Positions 48,095-57,246 are shown, counted from the first letter of the stretch. The stretch is 64,000 bases of DNA from Buttiauxella ferragutiae (GCF_001654915.1 NZ_LXEQ01000047.1); one strand, 5' to 3'. The notes: generated from the sequence alone by a model not told the origin. Program-made: numbers and translations.

Positions 48095-50680
48095 ATGTTT
48101 ATTATTAAAGGGAGCAACAAACCTGTCCCTTCATTTAATATCAGTAAATTGGCATATTTAATTTCTGGCTATGTGGTTTTATTGAATGCTTTTTCATTCG
48201 ATGCGCAAGCCCGTGATGTATTTAACCCAGCTTTACTGGAACAAGGTAATACAGCTTTGGGGAGTACGGATCTTTCTGTGTTTGAAGATGGGGCAGGACA
48301 ACTCCCCGGTACTTATCGCGTCGATATTTATCTTAATAACGAACAACAACAGACGCGTGATGTTGAGTTTAGTCTGCAAAAAGATGCACAGGGCAAAGAG
48401 AGTTTACAGCCCTGTCTGAGCGTGGCAGACCTCAGCGACATGGGGGTTAAAACTCCGCAGTTCCCCGAGCTTGGCGCAGCCGACGAGAAATGTGCCAATT
48501 TAACGGCGATCCCTCAGGCTTCAGCACAATTTCGCTTTAGTGCCCAGCAACTATTGTTGAGTATTCCGCAAATAGCCATCTCACAAAAAGCACGCGGATA
48601 TGTACCCGAAAGCCAGTGGGATAATGGTATTACGGCTTTCCTGCTTAATTACAATCTCAGTGGTGCGAATAATACCTCGCGGGATAGCAGTGGCAATGAC
48701 AGTAATACACAATATGCCAACCTGCGTCCGGGTTTTAATATCGGGCCGTGGCGTTTGCGTAACTATACCACCTGGAATCGGGATACTAATGGCCAGGATA
48801 AATGGGACACGGTATACACCTACGCCCAGCGCAATATTATTTCGCTAAAAAGCCAATTAACCCTCGGTGATAGCTCATCGCCAGGTGATGTTTTTGACAG
48901 CGTGCCATTCAGAGGCGCGCAAATTGCCTCCGATGACGACATGTTACCCGACAGCATGCGTGGTTATGCCCCAGTGGTTCGCGGTATTGCGCGTACCAAC
49001 GCGCAGGTGATCATCCGTCAAAACGGTTACATCATTTACCAAAGTTATGTCGCACCGGGTGCCTTTGAAATCACGGATATGTTCCCAACCGGTGGGTCTG
49101 GCGATTTGTACGTCACTATTAAAGAGGCTGACGGGAGTGAACAGCAGCTGGTGGTGCCATTTGCTTCGCTGCCGGTACTGCAACGTGAAGGGCGGCTGAA
49201 ATACAGTCTGACCAGCGGCCAGTATCGCTCTTATGACGGCAGCGTCGATAAAACCCTATTCACCCAGGGGACGGCTATTTATGGTTTACCTGCTGGTTTC
49301 ACGGGCTATGGCGGCGGGCAGTTTGCCAGCCATTATCAGTCACTGGCGCTGGGTGTCGGGAAAAACTTTGGTGATTTTGGCGCCGTCTCAACTGACGTGA
49401 CTCAGGCCTGGTCAACCATGCAGGATAAGCCAAAAGATAACGGCCAGTCGTGGCGCGTGCGTTATAGCAAGAATATCGTCCAGACCGGCACTAACTTTGC
49501 TATCGCCGGTTACCGTTATTCGACCAATGGTTTTTATACCCTCCAGGAAGTGATGGATACCTGGCGCGACGGCACCCCAAGCCCAATTATTGAAAGACGC
49601 CGCAACCGTAGCGAGATGACGATTAGCCAGAATCTGTGGGAAAACGCAGGTTCATTATCATTAAGTTGGGTCAGTGAAAACTACTGGAATAGCCATCGTA
49701 CCATGCGTTCAATTGGGGTTGGATATAACAACAACTGGAATGACGTCAGTTACGGGCTTAATTACAGCTACAACGAAAACTCACAGGCGAGTAATAGCAG
49801 TGATGCAGCAGGCCACGGGCGTATTTACGATCGTGACCAGATATTTAGTTTAAATATCAGCGTGCCATTAAGTCGTTTCTTGCCCAATACCTGGGCCAGT
49901 TACAACTTAAATACCAGCAAACAGGGTAATACCACCCAGAGCGTTGGCCTTAACGGAACGGCACTTGCGGACAATAACCTGAGCTGGAGCGTGCAGGAAG
50001 GTTATGGCACCGAGGGGACGGGTAACAGCGGCAACATGAATGCCGATTACCGTGGTACTTACGGCGAAGTGGAGGGGGGTTATGGCTATGACCGCCACAG
50101 CCAACGCCTGAATTACGGCGTGCAAGGCGGGGTTGTCGTGCATGAGGATGGCGTGACGTTTGGTCAGCCGTTAGGTGAAACCATTGCGCTGGTGAAAGCG
50201 CCGGGTGCCAGCGGTGTGGGAGTCAATAACCAAACTGGCGTGAAGACCGACTGGCGAGGCTACGCGATTGTTCCGTACACCAGCCCGTATCGCAAAGACC
50301 GTCTGCAATTAAATTCAGAAACGTTGCCGGACAATGTGGATCTGACACTCACCGACCAGAACGTGGTGCCAACGCGCGGTGCGGTGGTGCGGGCAAACTT
50401 TGAAGCGAACGTCGGCCAACGTGTGCTGATGACATTACTCCGTCCGGGTAGTCAAACCGTACCGTTTGGCGCAATGGTGAGCGACCCCACTCAAAAAATC
50501 GCACAGGCATTTATCGTTGGTGATGCAGGGCAGGTTTACCTGACCGGGATGGCGGACAGCGGCACGTTGAATGTCACCTGGGGTAGCGATGCCAGTCAAA
50601 AATGCCAGGTGACCTATTCCCTGTCAAAACAGACAAATAACACGGCTGGCATCCAGACCGTTAATGGCCAGTGCAAGTGA
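48095..50680 (+). CDS. Outer-membrane fimbrial usher (FimD/PapC family)
   Basis: 861 residues. An unusually long signal peptide (about 45 residues, ending DAQAR) is followed by the N-terminal chaperone-binding domain (FNPALLE...DLSVFEDG), the 24-strand barrel with plug, and the C-terminal domains. The C-terminal Cys pair (KCQVTYSL...GQCK) is conserved. Signatures include PFRGAQIASDDDMLPDSMRGYAP and APGAFEITDMFPTGGSGDL. The ATG at 48095 has AAGGAG seven bases upstream; a TTG directly before it extends the frame by one codon only. Confidence 0.94.
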   Translation: MFIIKGSNKPVPSFNISKLAYLISGYVVLLNAFSFDAQARDVFNPALLEQGNTALGSTDLSVFEDGAGQLPGTYRVDIYLNNEQQQTRDVEFSLQKDAQGKESLQPCLSVADLSDMGVKTPQFPELGAADEKCANLTAIPQASAQFRFSAQQLLLSIPQIAISQKARGYVPESQWDNGITAFLLNYNLSGANNTSRDSSGNDSNTQYANLRPGFNIGPWRLRNYTTWNRDTNGQDKWDTVYTYAQRNIISLKSQLTLGDSSSPGDVFDSVPFRGAQIASDDDMLPDSMRGYAPVVRGIARTNAQVIIRQNGYIIYQSYVAPGAFEITDMFPTGGSGDLYVTIKEADGSEQQLVVPFASLPVLQREGRLKYSLTSGQYRSYDGSVDKTLFTQGTAIYGLPAGFTGYGGGQFASHYQSLALGVGKNFGDFGAVSTDVTQAWSTMQDKPKDNGQSWRVRYSKNIVQTGTNFAIAGYRYSTNGFYTLQEVMDTWRDGTPSPIIERRRNRSEMTISQNLWENAGSLSLSWVSENYWNSHRTMRSIGVGYNNNWNDVSYGLNYSYNENSQASNSSDAAGHGRIYDRDQIFSLNISVPLSRFLPNTWASYNLNTSKQGNTTQSVGLNGTALADNNLSWSVQEGYGTEGTGNSGNMNADYRGTYGEVEGGYGYDRHSQRLNYGVQGGVVVHEDGVTFGQPLGETIALVKAPGASGVGVNNQTGVKTDWRGYAIVPYTSPYRKDRLQLNSETLPDNVDLTLTDQNVVPTRGAVVRANFEANVGQRVLMTLLRPGSQTVPFGAMVSDPTQKIAQAFIVGDAGQVYLTGMADSGTLNVTWGSDASQKCQVTYSLSKQTNNTAGIQTVNGQCK

Positions 50681-50688
50681 GGAATGAA

Positions 50689-51705
50689 ATGGGCTTATTT
50701 ATTATTGCCAAAAGAATAATGATGCTATGCAGTTTATTATTGGGGCTGTGTTTAATCTCCCCCAATGTATTCGCTGCTAATACCGGATGTGTCTCTACGC
50801 CAGCGATACCGGGTATCGCGACGTTATCGTCAACGGCGGTGGATTCAACCTTGCCAATAGGTTCAACCATACCCGGTACTGAACGCGTATTCAGTTTCTC
50901 AGGCAACTGTTCGACAATATCGGCGGTGCCGCAGGGGATTGCGATTATCACCTGTTATTACGGAACGGGAACTGAAGTTTCGGGTATGCCTGGCGTCTAT
51001 AATACCGGGGTGGCTGGCGTGGGTATTACCCTCATTAACTCGAGTGGTCAGAGAGTAACGGGGGCAGGGACGTCGTGTGATACACGAAATACTCCATTAG
51101 GTTATATCTCTAACACCAGTGCCAAAACCTATTCAATTAGTATGACTCTGGCATTAGTTAAAACCAGCAATACTATTGGCAGTGGTGCTATGGCCCCAGG
51201 ACAAACCAAGTTTGGTATCGGGATGTATAACACCGGTTATGGTCTGGGTAGCAATACTGATAGTTCGGTTTCCTATACCGGCACACTTTATTATCGCGCT
51301 GTTTCTTGTTCAGTGGATGCCAATATTCCGGTGCCATTAGACGATATGATCGTGGCTAATTTTTCAGGTATTGGATCAACCGCCGGGGATAAGGCTTTTA
51401 ATGTGCCGGTAACCTGTAATGCGCCAGTGAATGTGATGATGAATATGACCTCTGCGGCCTATATTTCGAAACCCAATGCGGTGATGGCATTAACAGCGGG
51501 TGCGAATAATGCCAGCGGGATTGGTATCCAATTACTCTATAACAGCAGCCCAGCGGTGTTTGATAATTATTTCTCAGCCGGCAATGTGGTTAATGCGGGG
51601 GACACATTAAATGTGCCATTCACCGCCAGATATTATCAGACCGCCAGTACGGTGGTGCCCGGTACAGCCAATGCAACGGCCACTGTGACCATGGCTTATC
51701 AATAA
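50689..51705 (+). CDS. Fimbrial tip adhesin-like protein
   Basis: 338 residues, about twice pilin size. A signal peptide (ending VFA-AN), an N-terminal domain (about 30-205) with four cysteines, and a C-terminal pilin domain (about 210-338; SCSVDANIPVPLDDM...VPVTCNAPVN...TVTMAYQ). This two-domain plan and its position after the usher indicate a receptor-binding tip subunit. The receptor cannot be inferred. ATG 50689 (GAGGA upstream) is preferred over an in-frame start at 50671 that overlaps the usher end. Confidence 0.86.
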   Translation: MGLFIIAKRIMMLCSLLLGLCLISPNVFAANTGCVSTPAIPGIATLSSTAVDSTLPIGSTIPGTERVFSFSGNCSTISAVPQGIAIITCYYGTGTEVSGMPGVYNTGVAGVGITLINSSGQRVTGAGTSCDTRNTPLGYISNTSAKTYSISMTLALVKTSNTIGSGAMAPGQTKFGIGMYNTGYGLGSNTDSSVSYTGTLYYRAVSCSVDANIPVPLDDMIVANFSGIGSTAGDKAFNVPVTCNAPVNVMMNMTSAAYISKPNAVMALTAGANNASGIGIQLLYNSSPAVFDNYFSAGNVVNAGDTLNVPFTARYYQTASTVVPGTANATATVTMAYQ

Positions 51706-51720
51706 TAAAAAGGGAAGAAT

Positions 51721-52254
51721 ATGCTGCCACTTAAAGTGTATTTAATGGTTGCCTTGTCCAGCGTATTTTCTGTTGGGCCAGTGTTTGCCGCAGATATAGT
51801 GAATATTAATGTGACAGGCCGAATACTGCCCACACCTTGTGTGGTTGACCCAGGTTCAGTGAGTCAGAATATTAACTTTGGGCAACTACTTGGTACCGAT
51901 CTCAGAACGGCGGGCTCGGCTTCAGCGTGGGTACCGTTCACCGTTAAACTGATCAATTGCCCGGCAGCACTTGTCACAGCAACGGTCACATTCCAGGGAA
52001 CACCTTATCCCACGGATGCCACGCTCTATCAAAATGCCACATCGTCAGGCAGCGCGACAAACATGGCGATTCAAATGGTGGATAACAGCAACCGTACACT
52101 GGCGAAAGGCAACAGCACCACCATGACGTCAAATATTGATCCCACTCTGCGTACCGCCACGTTTGGCCTGGCTGCTCGGGTCATCACGCCTGGCGGGAAT
52201 GTGGGTTCAGGAGCCATTAATAGTGTGGTCACCATGACGTTCACCTACCAGTAG
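51721..52254 (+). CDS. Minor fimbrial subunit
   Basis: 177-residue pilin with a signal peptide ending VFA-AD. Disulfide cysteines in PTPCVVDPG and LINCPAA. The C-terminus TMTFTYQ fits the donor-strand pattern. It lies 15 bases after the adhesin gene with GGGAAG upstream. Probably an adaptor or terminator subunit. Confidence 0.88.
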   Translation: MLPLKVYLMVALSSVFSVGPVFAADIVNINVTGRILPTPCVVDPGSVSQNINFGQLLGTDLRTAGSASAWVPFTVKLINCPAALVTATVTFQGTPYPTDATLYQNATSSGSATNMAIQMVDNSNRTLAKGNSTTMTSNIDPTLRTATFGLAARVITPGGNVGSGAINSVVTMTFTYQ

Positions 52255-52285
52255 CCGCAGTAATAAAAGAGTAAGGAATATTGAT

Positions 52286-52396
52286 ATGTATTTTTTATAT
52301 CGCTATGGACCATATCTGATTAAAGGATTAATTATCGCTACGCTTATAGGGTGCATGGTATGGAGTTTATTGCCGGAATCTGGCGTTGATTTTTAA
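52286..52396 (+). CDS. Small single-span membrane protein (36 aa)
   Basis: Encodes a 36-residue peptide beginning MYFLYRYGPYLIKG and ending LLPESGVDF. The centre (about 14-30: GLIIATLIGCMVWSLLP) is a single hydrophobic helix after a positively charged start. AAGGA lies ten bases upstream. It sits 31 bases after the last pilin gene and before the LuxR gene in the same orientation. It is too short for usual annotation and I recall no named homologue. Confidence 0.55.
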   Translation: MYFLYRYGPYLIKGLIIATLIGCMVWSLLPESGVDF

Positions 52397-52451
52397 TCAA
52401 TAACGGGTGTTCGAGGAAATTGCTGTTGTCGATTCTTGCTGGGGCAGTGGT

Positions 52452-53093
52452 ATGTTAAAAATTGTTATTGATGAGCAAAATGCTTTATATCGCCATGGAC
52501 TGGAAATGCTGTTGAAGCAGATATTTTCAGCAGAAATGAATGTAACAGTCGAGATTGTTACGTTAAACGAAACCAATATCGCCACGGCGGATATTATCTT
52601 TAAAAATTATGATGTCGGCGTCAGCTGTATTTGCCAGCCCTTACTGCACACCCGCAGGAAAAACAGCCTGGTCATTGGCTTATATGAAGGTAGTAAAAAC
52701 CCGCGCTACGCAGAGTTACCGTTATGCATTACTGATATTGCCTTTGTGAACCGCGCTGAGCCGGTGAATAAAACTAAAACCACGATTATGCGCGGCTGGG
52801 AGGATTGCCGGGCCGCACAGGAGCAAAAGAAACAATGGAGCTGCCTGGATTGCCGCCATCGCACGTTATCACCGCAACAGGTCAAAATTGCGGCGCATTT
52901 TTATCGTGGTGATACCACAGAAAAGATCGCCAGTGATTTACAGATCAACCCGAAAACGGTTGGCGCGCACAAGCGCATGATTATGACCAAATTTAACTTG
53001 AATACGGATTTTGAGTTATTGACCTTTTTAAATAATTTATTAAAAGAAAAACGCACGCTCGAATTATTTAATCAAAGTCTGGAAGCGAATTAA
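52452..53093 (+). CDS. LuxR-type transcription regulator
   Basis: 213 residues from ATG 52452. The N-terminal ~110 residues look like a degenerate receiver (KIVIDEQNALYRHGLEMLLKQIF) without an obvious phospho-acceptor Asp in the usual place. The C-terminal LuxR HTH is at about 137-195 (LSPQQVKIAAHFYRGDTTEKIASDLQINPKTVGAHK). A CLDC pair lies at the domain junction. Similar orphan regulators control fimbriae in enterobacteria; here it lies between the fimbrial genes and a Wzi-like gene. A GTG start at 52407 would add 15 residues. Confidence 0.82.
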   Translation: MLKIVIDEQNALYRHGLEMLLKQIFSAEMNVTVEIVTLNETNIATADIIFKNYDVGVSCICQPLLHTRRKNSLVIGLYEGSKNPRYAELPLCITDIAFVNRAEPVNKTKTTIMRGWEDCRAAQEQKKQWSCLDCRHRTLSPQQVKIAAHFYRGDTTEKIASDLQINPKTVGAHKRMIMTKFNLNTDFELLTFLNNLLKEKRTLELFNQSLEAN

Positions 53094-53132
53094 AACAGGA
53101 TTTTCTCAGGGCGATAATTCAAAGGAATGGCA

Positions 53133-54590
53133 ATGAAACCTCTGGCTCTATTATGCCGGCAGAGTCTGTGCTGGGCGTTAGTTTGTTATTGCAGTAACAG
53201 CGTTGCCGCAGGGCTTGTCAGTAATGACGCGCAATTGCGCAGCGATCTGACCTGGCTGGCGGACAGGGACGTTATTCACATTAACCTTTCCACCTGGCCG
53301 TTAAGCCAGGAAGAAATAACCCGCACTATTTCACAGGCAAAATTGCAGAGCAGTGCCGCAAACCAGGCCGTACTTCAACGTGTTGAGCAGCGCCTGGCTG
53401 ACCTGAAAGCCCCGGTCAGAATAAAGGGCTGGACGCAATCCGACCACCCGCCATTACCCCAGGGTTTTGCCGACACGCCTGCCAGTGCACATGGGATCGG
53501 TGCGGCACTTGCCAGCAATGGCGATTTCTGGGATGTGAATTTGCAGGCGCAGTTTGAAAGCCATCAGTACATTGCGGACTCTGCCAACATCAACCTTAAC
53601 GGCGCTTACGCGGGGGTGAAACTGTTTAATCAGTGGCTGGCATTTGGTGAAATCCCACAATGGTGGGGGCCGGGTAACGACGGCAGCACCATTCGCTCGG
53701 ATGCGGCGCGCCCGGTGGTGGGCTTTTTAGTGCAACGCGCTGACCAGTCGCCTTTTGAAACGCCGTGGTTGTCGTGGCTGGGAAGCTGGCAGTATCAGCT
53801 ATCGGCCGGGCAATTACGCCAGTATCAACGTCCGCAACAACCGAAGCTGATTGGCGGTCGCTTGACTATTTCCCCGTTCAGCGCGCTGGATCTGGGGGCT
53901 TCGCGCATCATGATGTGGGGCGGAAAAGGGCGGCCCAATACCTTCCACTCGTTTGGCGATGCATTTATTGGCCGTGACAATACCGGTAGCCAGGACAGAG
54001 ATCCCGGTGACCAGTTAGGCGGGGTGGATTTTCGCCTGAAACTCGCGCCGCTGATCGACCTGCCACTGAGCGTTTACGGGCAGGTGACGGGTGAAGATCA
54101 GGCGGGCGTTTTGCCCTCGCACAATACTTTTATTGCCGGAATAGAAGGTCATCATGCCGTAAATGTGTGGGGTGAAAGCCAGCTTAACTGGACCCTCGAA
54201 GGGGCCGATACCCGCTCAAGGATGCAGAAAACCGGCATTATCTATTACCACTATTGCTATCAGCAGGGTTACTACCAGCAGGGCTCGCCGCTGGGAGAGG
54301 CGATGGGCGGCGACGGTACTCGTTATTCGGGAAAACTCGAACTGGTACTGGCGAATCAACAACGGCTGAGCGCGCGCGCAGTCTGGGTGCGGGTGAATCG
54401 CCTGTCGCAACCGATAAATCAGGCTTTCCCGCATTCAGACACGCTGAAGGGCCTCGAACTGGGCTGGCAGACGCCGCTGTATAAGCAAATCACACTGAAC
54501 AGTGGGGTGGGTTATACGCAGGGTAGCTCGACAAAAGAGAGTGAACTGGGCGTTACTTTCGCGTTTGAATTGCCGCTGTTATTTAACTGA
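53133..54590 (+). CDS. Wzi-family capsule/exopolysaccharide assembly protein
   Basis: 485 residues. A signal peptide (ends near VAA-GL) is followed by an alpha-helical N-terminal part (about 35-100) and an outer-membrane beta-barrel (about 120-485) ending ELPLLFN. WWGPGNDGSTIRSDAARPV and FIGRDN...DPGDQLGGVDFR are Wzi-family signatures. Wzi anchors capsular polysaccharide to the outer membrane in Klebsiella and E. coli. No capsule biosynthesis gene is adjacent, so the partner polymer is unknown. ATG 53133 has a correctly spaced AAGGA; the ATG at 53127 directly abuts that site. Confidence 0.87.
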   Translation: MKPLALLCRQSLCWALVCYCSNSVAAGLVSNDAQLRSDLTWLADRDVIHINLSTWPLSQEEITRTISQAKLQSSAANQAVLQRVEQRLADLKAPVRIKGWTQSDHPPLPQGFADTPASAHGIGAALASNGDFWDVNLQAQFESHQYIADSANINLNGAYAGVKLFNQWLAFGEIPQWWGPGNDGSTIRSDAARPVVGFLVQRADQSPFETPWLSWLGSWQYQLSAGQLRQYQRPQQPKLIGGRLTISPFSALDLGASRIMMWGGKGRPNTFHSFGDAFIGRDNTGSQDRDPGDQLGGVDFRLKLAPLIDLPLSVYGQVTGEDQAGVLPSHNTFIAGIEGHHAVNVWGESQLNWTLEGADTRSRMQKTGIIYYHYCYQQGYYQQGSPLGEAMGGDGTRYSGKLELVLANQQRLSARAVWVRVNRLSQPINQAFPHSDTLKGLELGWQTPLYKQITLNSGVGYTQGSSTKESELGVTFAFELPLLFN

Positions 54591-55241
54591 TCAGTACTTC
54601 TTCGGCAAGTGGTGGATTGACTTCAATACACCATTTTCTATCTCGATATACTTCCCTTGTTTCAACTGCGCGAGAATTTTCATCACCGCACTTCGTGATA
54701 AATGGCTGCTGTACAAAATGTAATTTGCCGCAGAAATGGATTCGCGTATGGCCTGAGGTTCCTGCATCAGTTCGAGGAGTTTAAAGCGGATAATTTCATA
54801 AGCGCTGGGTGCAGTCATTCTGCGGTAATGGGTAAATAAGTTGCTGGTTATTTTAGTCAGATGCCCGGATAACAATTCCCATGCATTTTGCTCGGTGATC
54901 AGCTGTTTCGCTTCTTCAATGGTTAATGATGCAATCAGGCATTCATTGATGGTTTCGATAAACAAACCGGCAGAATCATTGGTCGCCGAAAGATTAGAAA
55001 TACCTAGCAGGTAGGGAGTGGGCAAGGTGGTCATCATGATCTCGTCTTCGTCACGATGCAATTTCGCAAGGCCAGCACGTAAGAAATAACAGTGCTTAAC
55101 GCCATTGATACGGAAATAGAACCGACTCCCCGGTTTTGCAAGAGAGTAATTAATAAAGGGATCCAGTTTTTTAACTAGCGCTATTGTCTCCGGCGACTGC
55201 ATCGGATGCAGTTTTTCTTCCGGACTATCAATATGGTTCAT
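54591..55241 (-). CDS. IprA/YaiV-like winged-helix regulator (copy 2)
   Basis: 216 residues from ATG 55241 (AGGTG upstream; a GTG at 55250 would add three residues). Same plan as the gene at 45699: a beta-roll N-terminal domain (HCYFLRAGLAKLHRDED, YLLGIS) and a C-terminal winged helix (LSRSAVMKILAQLKQGKYIEIENGVL, ending LPKKY). The stop directly abuts that of the Wzi-like gene, tail to tail. The two regulators bracket the fimbria/Wzi block on the same strand. Confidence 0.82.
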   Translation of the reverse strand: MNHIDSPEEKLHPMQSPETIALVKKLDPFINYSLAKPGSRFYFRINGVKHCYFLRAGLAKLHRDEDEIMMTTLPTPYLLGISNLSATNDSAGLFIETINECLIASLTIEEAKQLITEQNAWELLSGHLTKITSNLFTHYRRMTAPSAYEIIRFKLLELMQEPQAIRESISAANYILYSSHLSRSAVMKILAQLKQGKYIEIENGVLKSIHHLPKKY

Positions 55242-55319
55242 CAATAACACCTGGAGCAGATGATTCTTAGAGTAAGCATAACACGCGGCATGAAAGTATG
55301 TTTTAGCGAGGAATCTACC

Positions 55320-55409
55320 ATGTCGAGTATCCCTGACGGGATGCGACTTATGATTGATAAGCCGCCAGAAACTACGACGAACATCTTAACGATCAATCCC
55401 TGTATCTGA
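55320..55409 (+). CDS. Possible small ORF (29 aa) before the unknown membrane gene
   Basis: Frame from ATG 55320 (MSSIPDGMRL...) to TGA, with GAGGA nine bases upstream. It lies in the gap between the IprA-like gene and the unknown cassette. There is no recalled homologue. A 7-bp inverted repeat, CTGAGAG (55418) / CTCTCAG (55462), follows it. Weakly supported. Confidence 0.2.
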   Translation: MSSIPDGMRLMIDKPPETTTNILTINPCI

Positions 55410-55483
55410 TTCATATTCTGAGAGCGGAATCTGCACGATTTCGGCGTTGGTTTACCGAACACTCTCAGATGTGAGGAATACAA

Positions 55484-56401
55484 ATGTTTGGACTGGAGAC
55501 GCTTGATGTTCTGATTGGGTTGATGACCGTGTATTTCATGTTCGGAATAGCCTGCACTGCCATTGTGGAGGCCATTTCCGCATGGGCCAGTATTCGTAGC
55601 CAAAATCTTGAAACGGCACTCAAAGAATTATTTTCAGGAGACCTGGCACCGGGTCAGCCGTTTATTACCAAATTCTTTGAGCACCCTTTGATTCAGTCCC
55701 TCAGCAAAGGTGAAAATGGTCGCCCCTCTTATATTCCCCCGGATCTTGTTGCACGAGTTGTAGAAGCGTTAATTGTGGGAAGAGCGGCCACGGCAACACT
55801 TGCGGCTGGGGTGCAACTACTGCCGGATACAGTGGATAAAAATCGTATTAAAGGGATCCTCGAAACATTAGTGACACAAACAGGTAATGATGCCGCCAGG
55901 TTTCGCTATGCGGTCGCTAAACAGTTTGACGCCGTGATGGACCGTGCCTCCGGCTGGTACAAACGCAGAATGCAGACCACTACGCTTATCGTTGCCGCCG
56001 TGCTGGTCCTTAGCGGAAATATCGACTCTATCAACCTTTCGACATTGCTGGCCTCAAATCCGGATACCCGAGCAAAACTGGTGGCAATCGCTCATGAAAA
56101 AGTGACTAACGAGCTAGCGTTGCGCGATAAAGCAAAGGGTGACAGCGTCCAGCAAGCAGAAGAAAAGGTCAAAATAGCCGAAACGAAATATGACAGTGCG
56201 GTTTCCGAGTTGCAGTCAGCTGGATTCACCCTTGGCTGGAAAGAGTATCCGCATGACTTTATAGGATGGCTGACAAAAGTCGCGGGGTTGCTGGTCACTA
56301 TTTTCGCAGTCTCCCTTGGCGGACCATTCTGGTTCGACATTCTTCAGCGCGTGATGCAGGTACGTTCCACAGGGCCAAAACCTTCGCCAGTCGGTAAATA
56401 A
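55484..56401 (+). CDS. Membrane protein of unknown function, three TM segments
   Basis: 305 residues. Hydrophobic segments at about 5-29, 165-180 and 258-280, with a charged, probably coiled-coil stretch at about 195-245. N-terminal MFGLETLDVLIGL and C-terminal SLGGPFWFDILQRVMQVRSTG recall an uncharacterised family I have seen scattered among cyanobacteria and proteobacteria (there often 'GAPFWFDLLNKL'). No enzyme motif is visible. GAGGA ribosome site. First of three same-strand genes (gaps 51 and 11 bases) beside tRNA-Val. Confidence 0.75.
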   Translation: MFGLETLDVLIGLMTVYFMFGIACTAIVEAISAWASIRSQNLETALKELFSGDLAPGQPFITKFFEHPLIQSLSKGENGRPSYIPPDLVARVVEALIVGRAATATLAAGVQLLPDTVDKNRIKGILETLVTQTGNDAARFRYAVAKQFDAVMDRASGWYKRRMQTTTLIVAAVLVLSGNIDSINLSTLLASNPDTRAKLVAIAHEKVTNELALRDKAKGDSVQQAEEKVKIAETKYDSAVSELQSAGFTLGWKEYPHDFIGWLTKVAGLLVTIFAVSLGGPFWFDILQRVMQVRSTGPKPSPVGK

Positions 56402-56452
56402 TCGGTATGGCACTCACCAGAGTTCAGAGAGAGTTCAAAGCAGGAAATAAAA

Positions 56453-56905
56453 ATGCAGCGATTAGATACTTTTTTCAAACCCAGCATATTGGTATTGCTC
56501 TGTCCCCTTTTATTACTAAATGGATGTGCCTTATTTGTTTCACACTACGACGCAGGCGCTTACCAAAATTTCACCAATTTGAAGGCATTTCACCTCAAAT
56601 TTCTGGAAGACAATACCGTTGCACCAGGAAAAAAATTCGATGAATCCAAAGTAAAGGCAACCTGTGATGCCGGAGATCTTAAATTTCGCGAAGCGACAGA
56701 ATATGCGGCAGGCAAGCATGATGAGTCACGTTTGCATGCCATCCGCTACCTCGATAACGTATTCAAAAATAACTGCGAAATAGCGATAACGGAGAATAAG
56801 TTATTTAGCGTCGTTTTTGCGAAGGAAGAAATTGACAACGTTAAACCAAACTACGACCTTGCCATTCGCGGAGAAAGTTCTCGCGTGGGTAATCAAACAA
56901 AATAG
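56453..56905 (+). CDS. Lipoprotein of unknown function
   Basis: 150 residues. The signal ends in the lipobox LLNGC (Cys25) followed by Ala-Leu, which suggests outer-membrane sorting. Mature part: FTNLKAFHLKFLEDN, CDAGDLKFREATEYAAGK and NNCEIAI, with two cysteines that could pair. No family recognised. It lies between the three-TM protein and a small helical protein and is probably co-transcribed. GCAGGAA upstream of ATG 56453. Confidence 0.75.
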   Translation: MQRLDTFFKPSILVLLCPLLLLNGCALFVSHYDAGAYQNFTNLKAFHLKFLEDNTVAPGKKFDESKVKATCDAGDLKFREATEYAAGKHDESRLHAIRYLDNVFKNNCEIAITENKLFSVVFAKEEIDNVKPNYDLAIRGESSRVGNQTK

Positions 56906-56916
56906 GGGACAAAAAA

Positions 56917-57246
56917 ATGTCAGATATTGATGATGTCATTGACTCAATCAAAGATGAGGCCGTTGTACTCATTAAAGAACAATTGAAGGATCTCCTGCTC
57001 TCCGCTGTGGAAGAAACAGACGCGGTAATCAGGCAAACAGGCGAAAAAATAACGTATTGGTTGTTGCTTCGGGCGCGGGGCGAACTCAATGATAGTGAAC
57101 TGGAAGCGTTGCTCTATGCAAGAGATCAACTTTTGCGCCAATATAAAAACACGCTTCAGATTGAGGCATCTGCCCGTGTTGAGAAGATTGCCATCGCTTT
57201 GGTCAATATTGTTCTCGACAAATTACTCGGTCTGGTTTTTCACTGA
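56917..57246 (+). CDS. Small helical protein of unknown function
   Basis: 109 residues, almost wholly predictable as helix: DDVIDSIKDEAVVLIKEQLKDLLL, a central LNDSELEALLYARDQLLRQYK, and a hydrophobic C-terminus (KIAIALVNIVLDKLLGLVFH) that could associate with the membrane. Eleven bases after the lipoprotein gene with AGGGGAC upstream. No family recognised. The cassette ends 70 bases from the tRNA genes. Confidence 0.7.
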   Translation: MSDIDDVIDSIKDEAVVLIKEQLKDLLLSAVEETDAVIRQTGEKITYWLLLRARGELNDSELEALLYARDQLLRQYKNTLQIEASARVEKIAIALVNIVLDKLLGLVFH

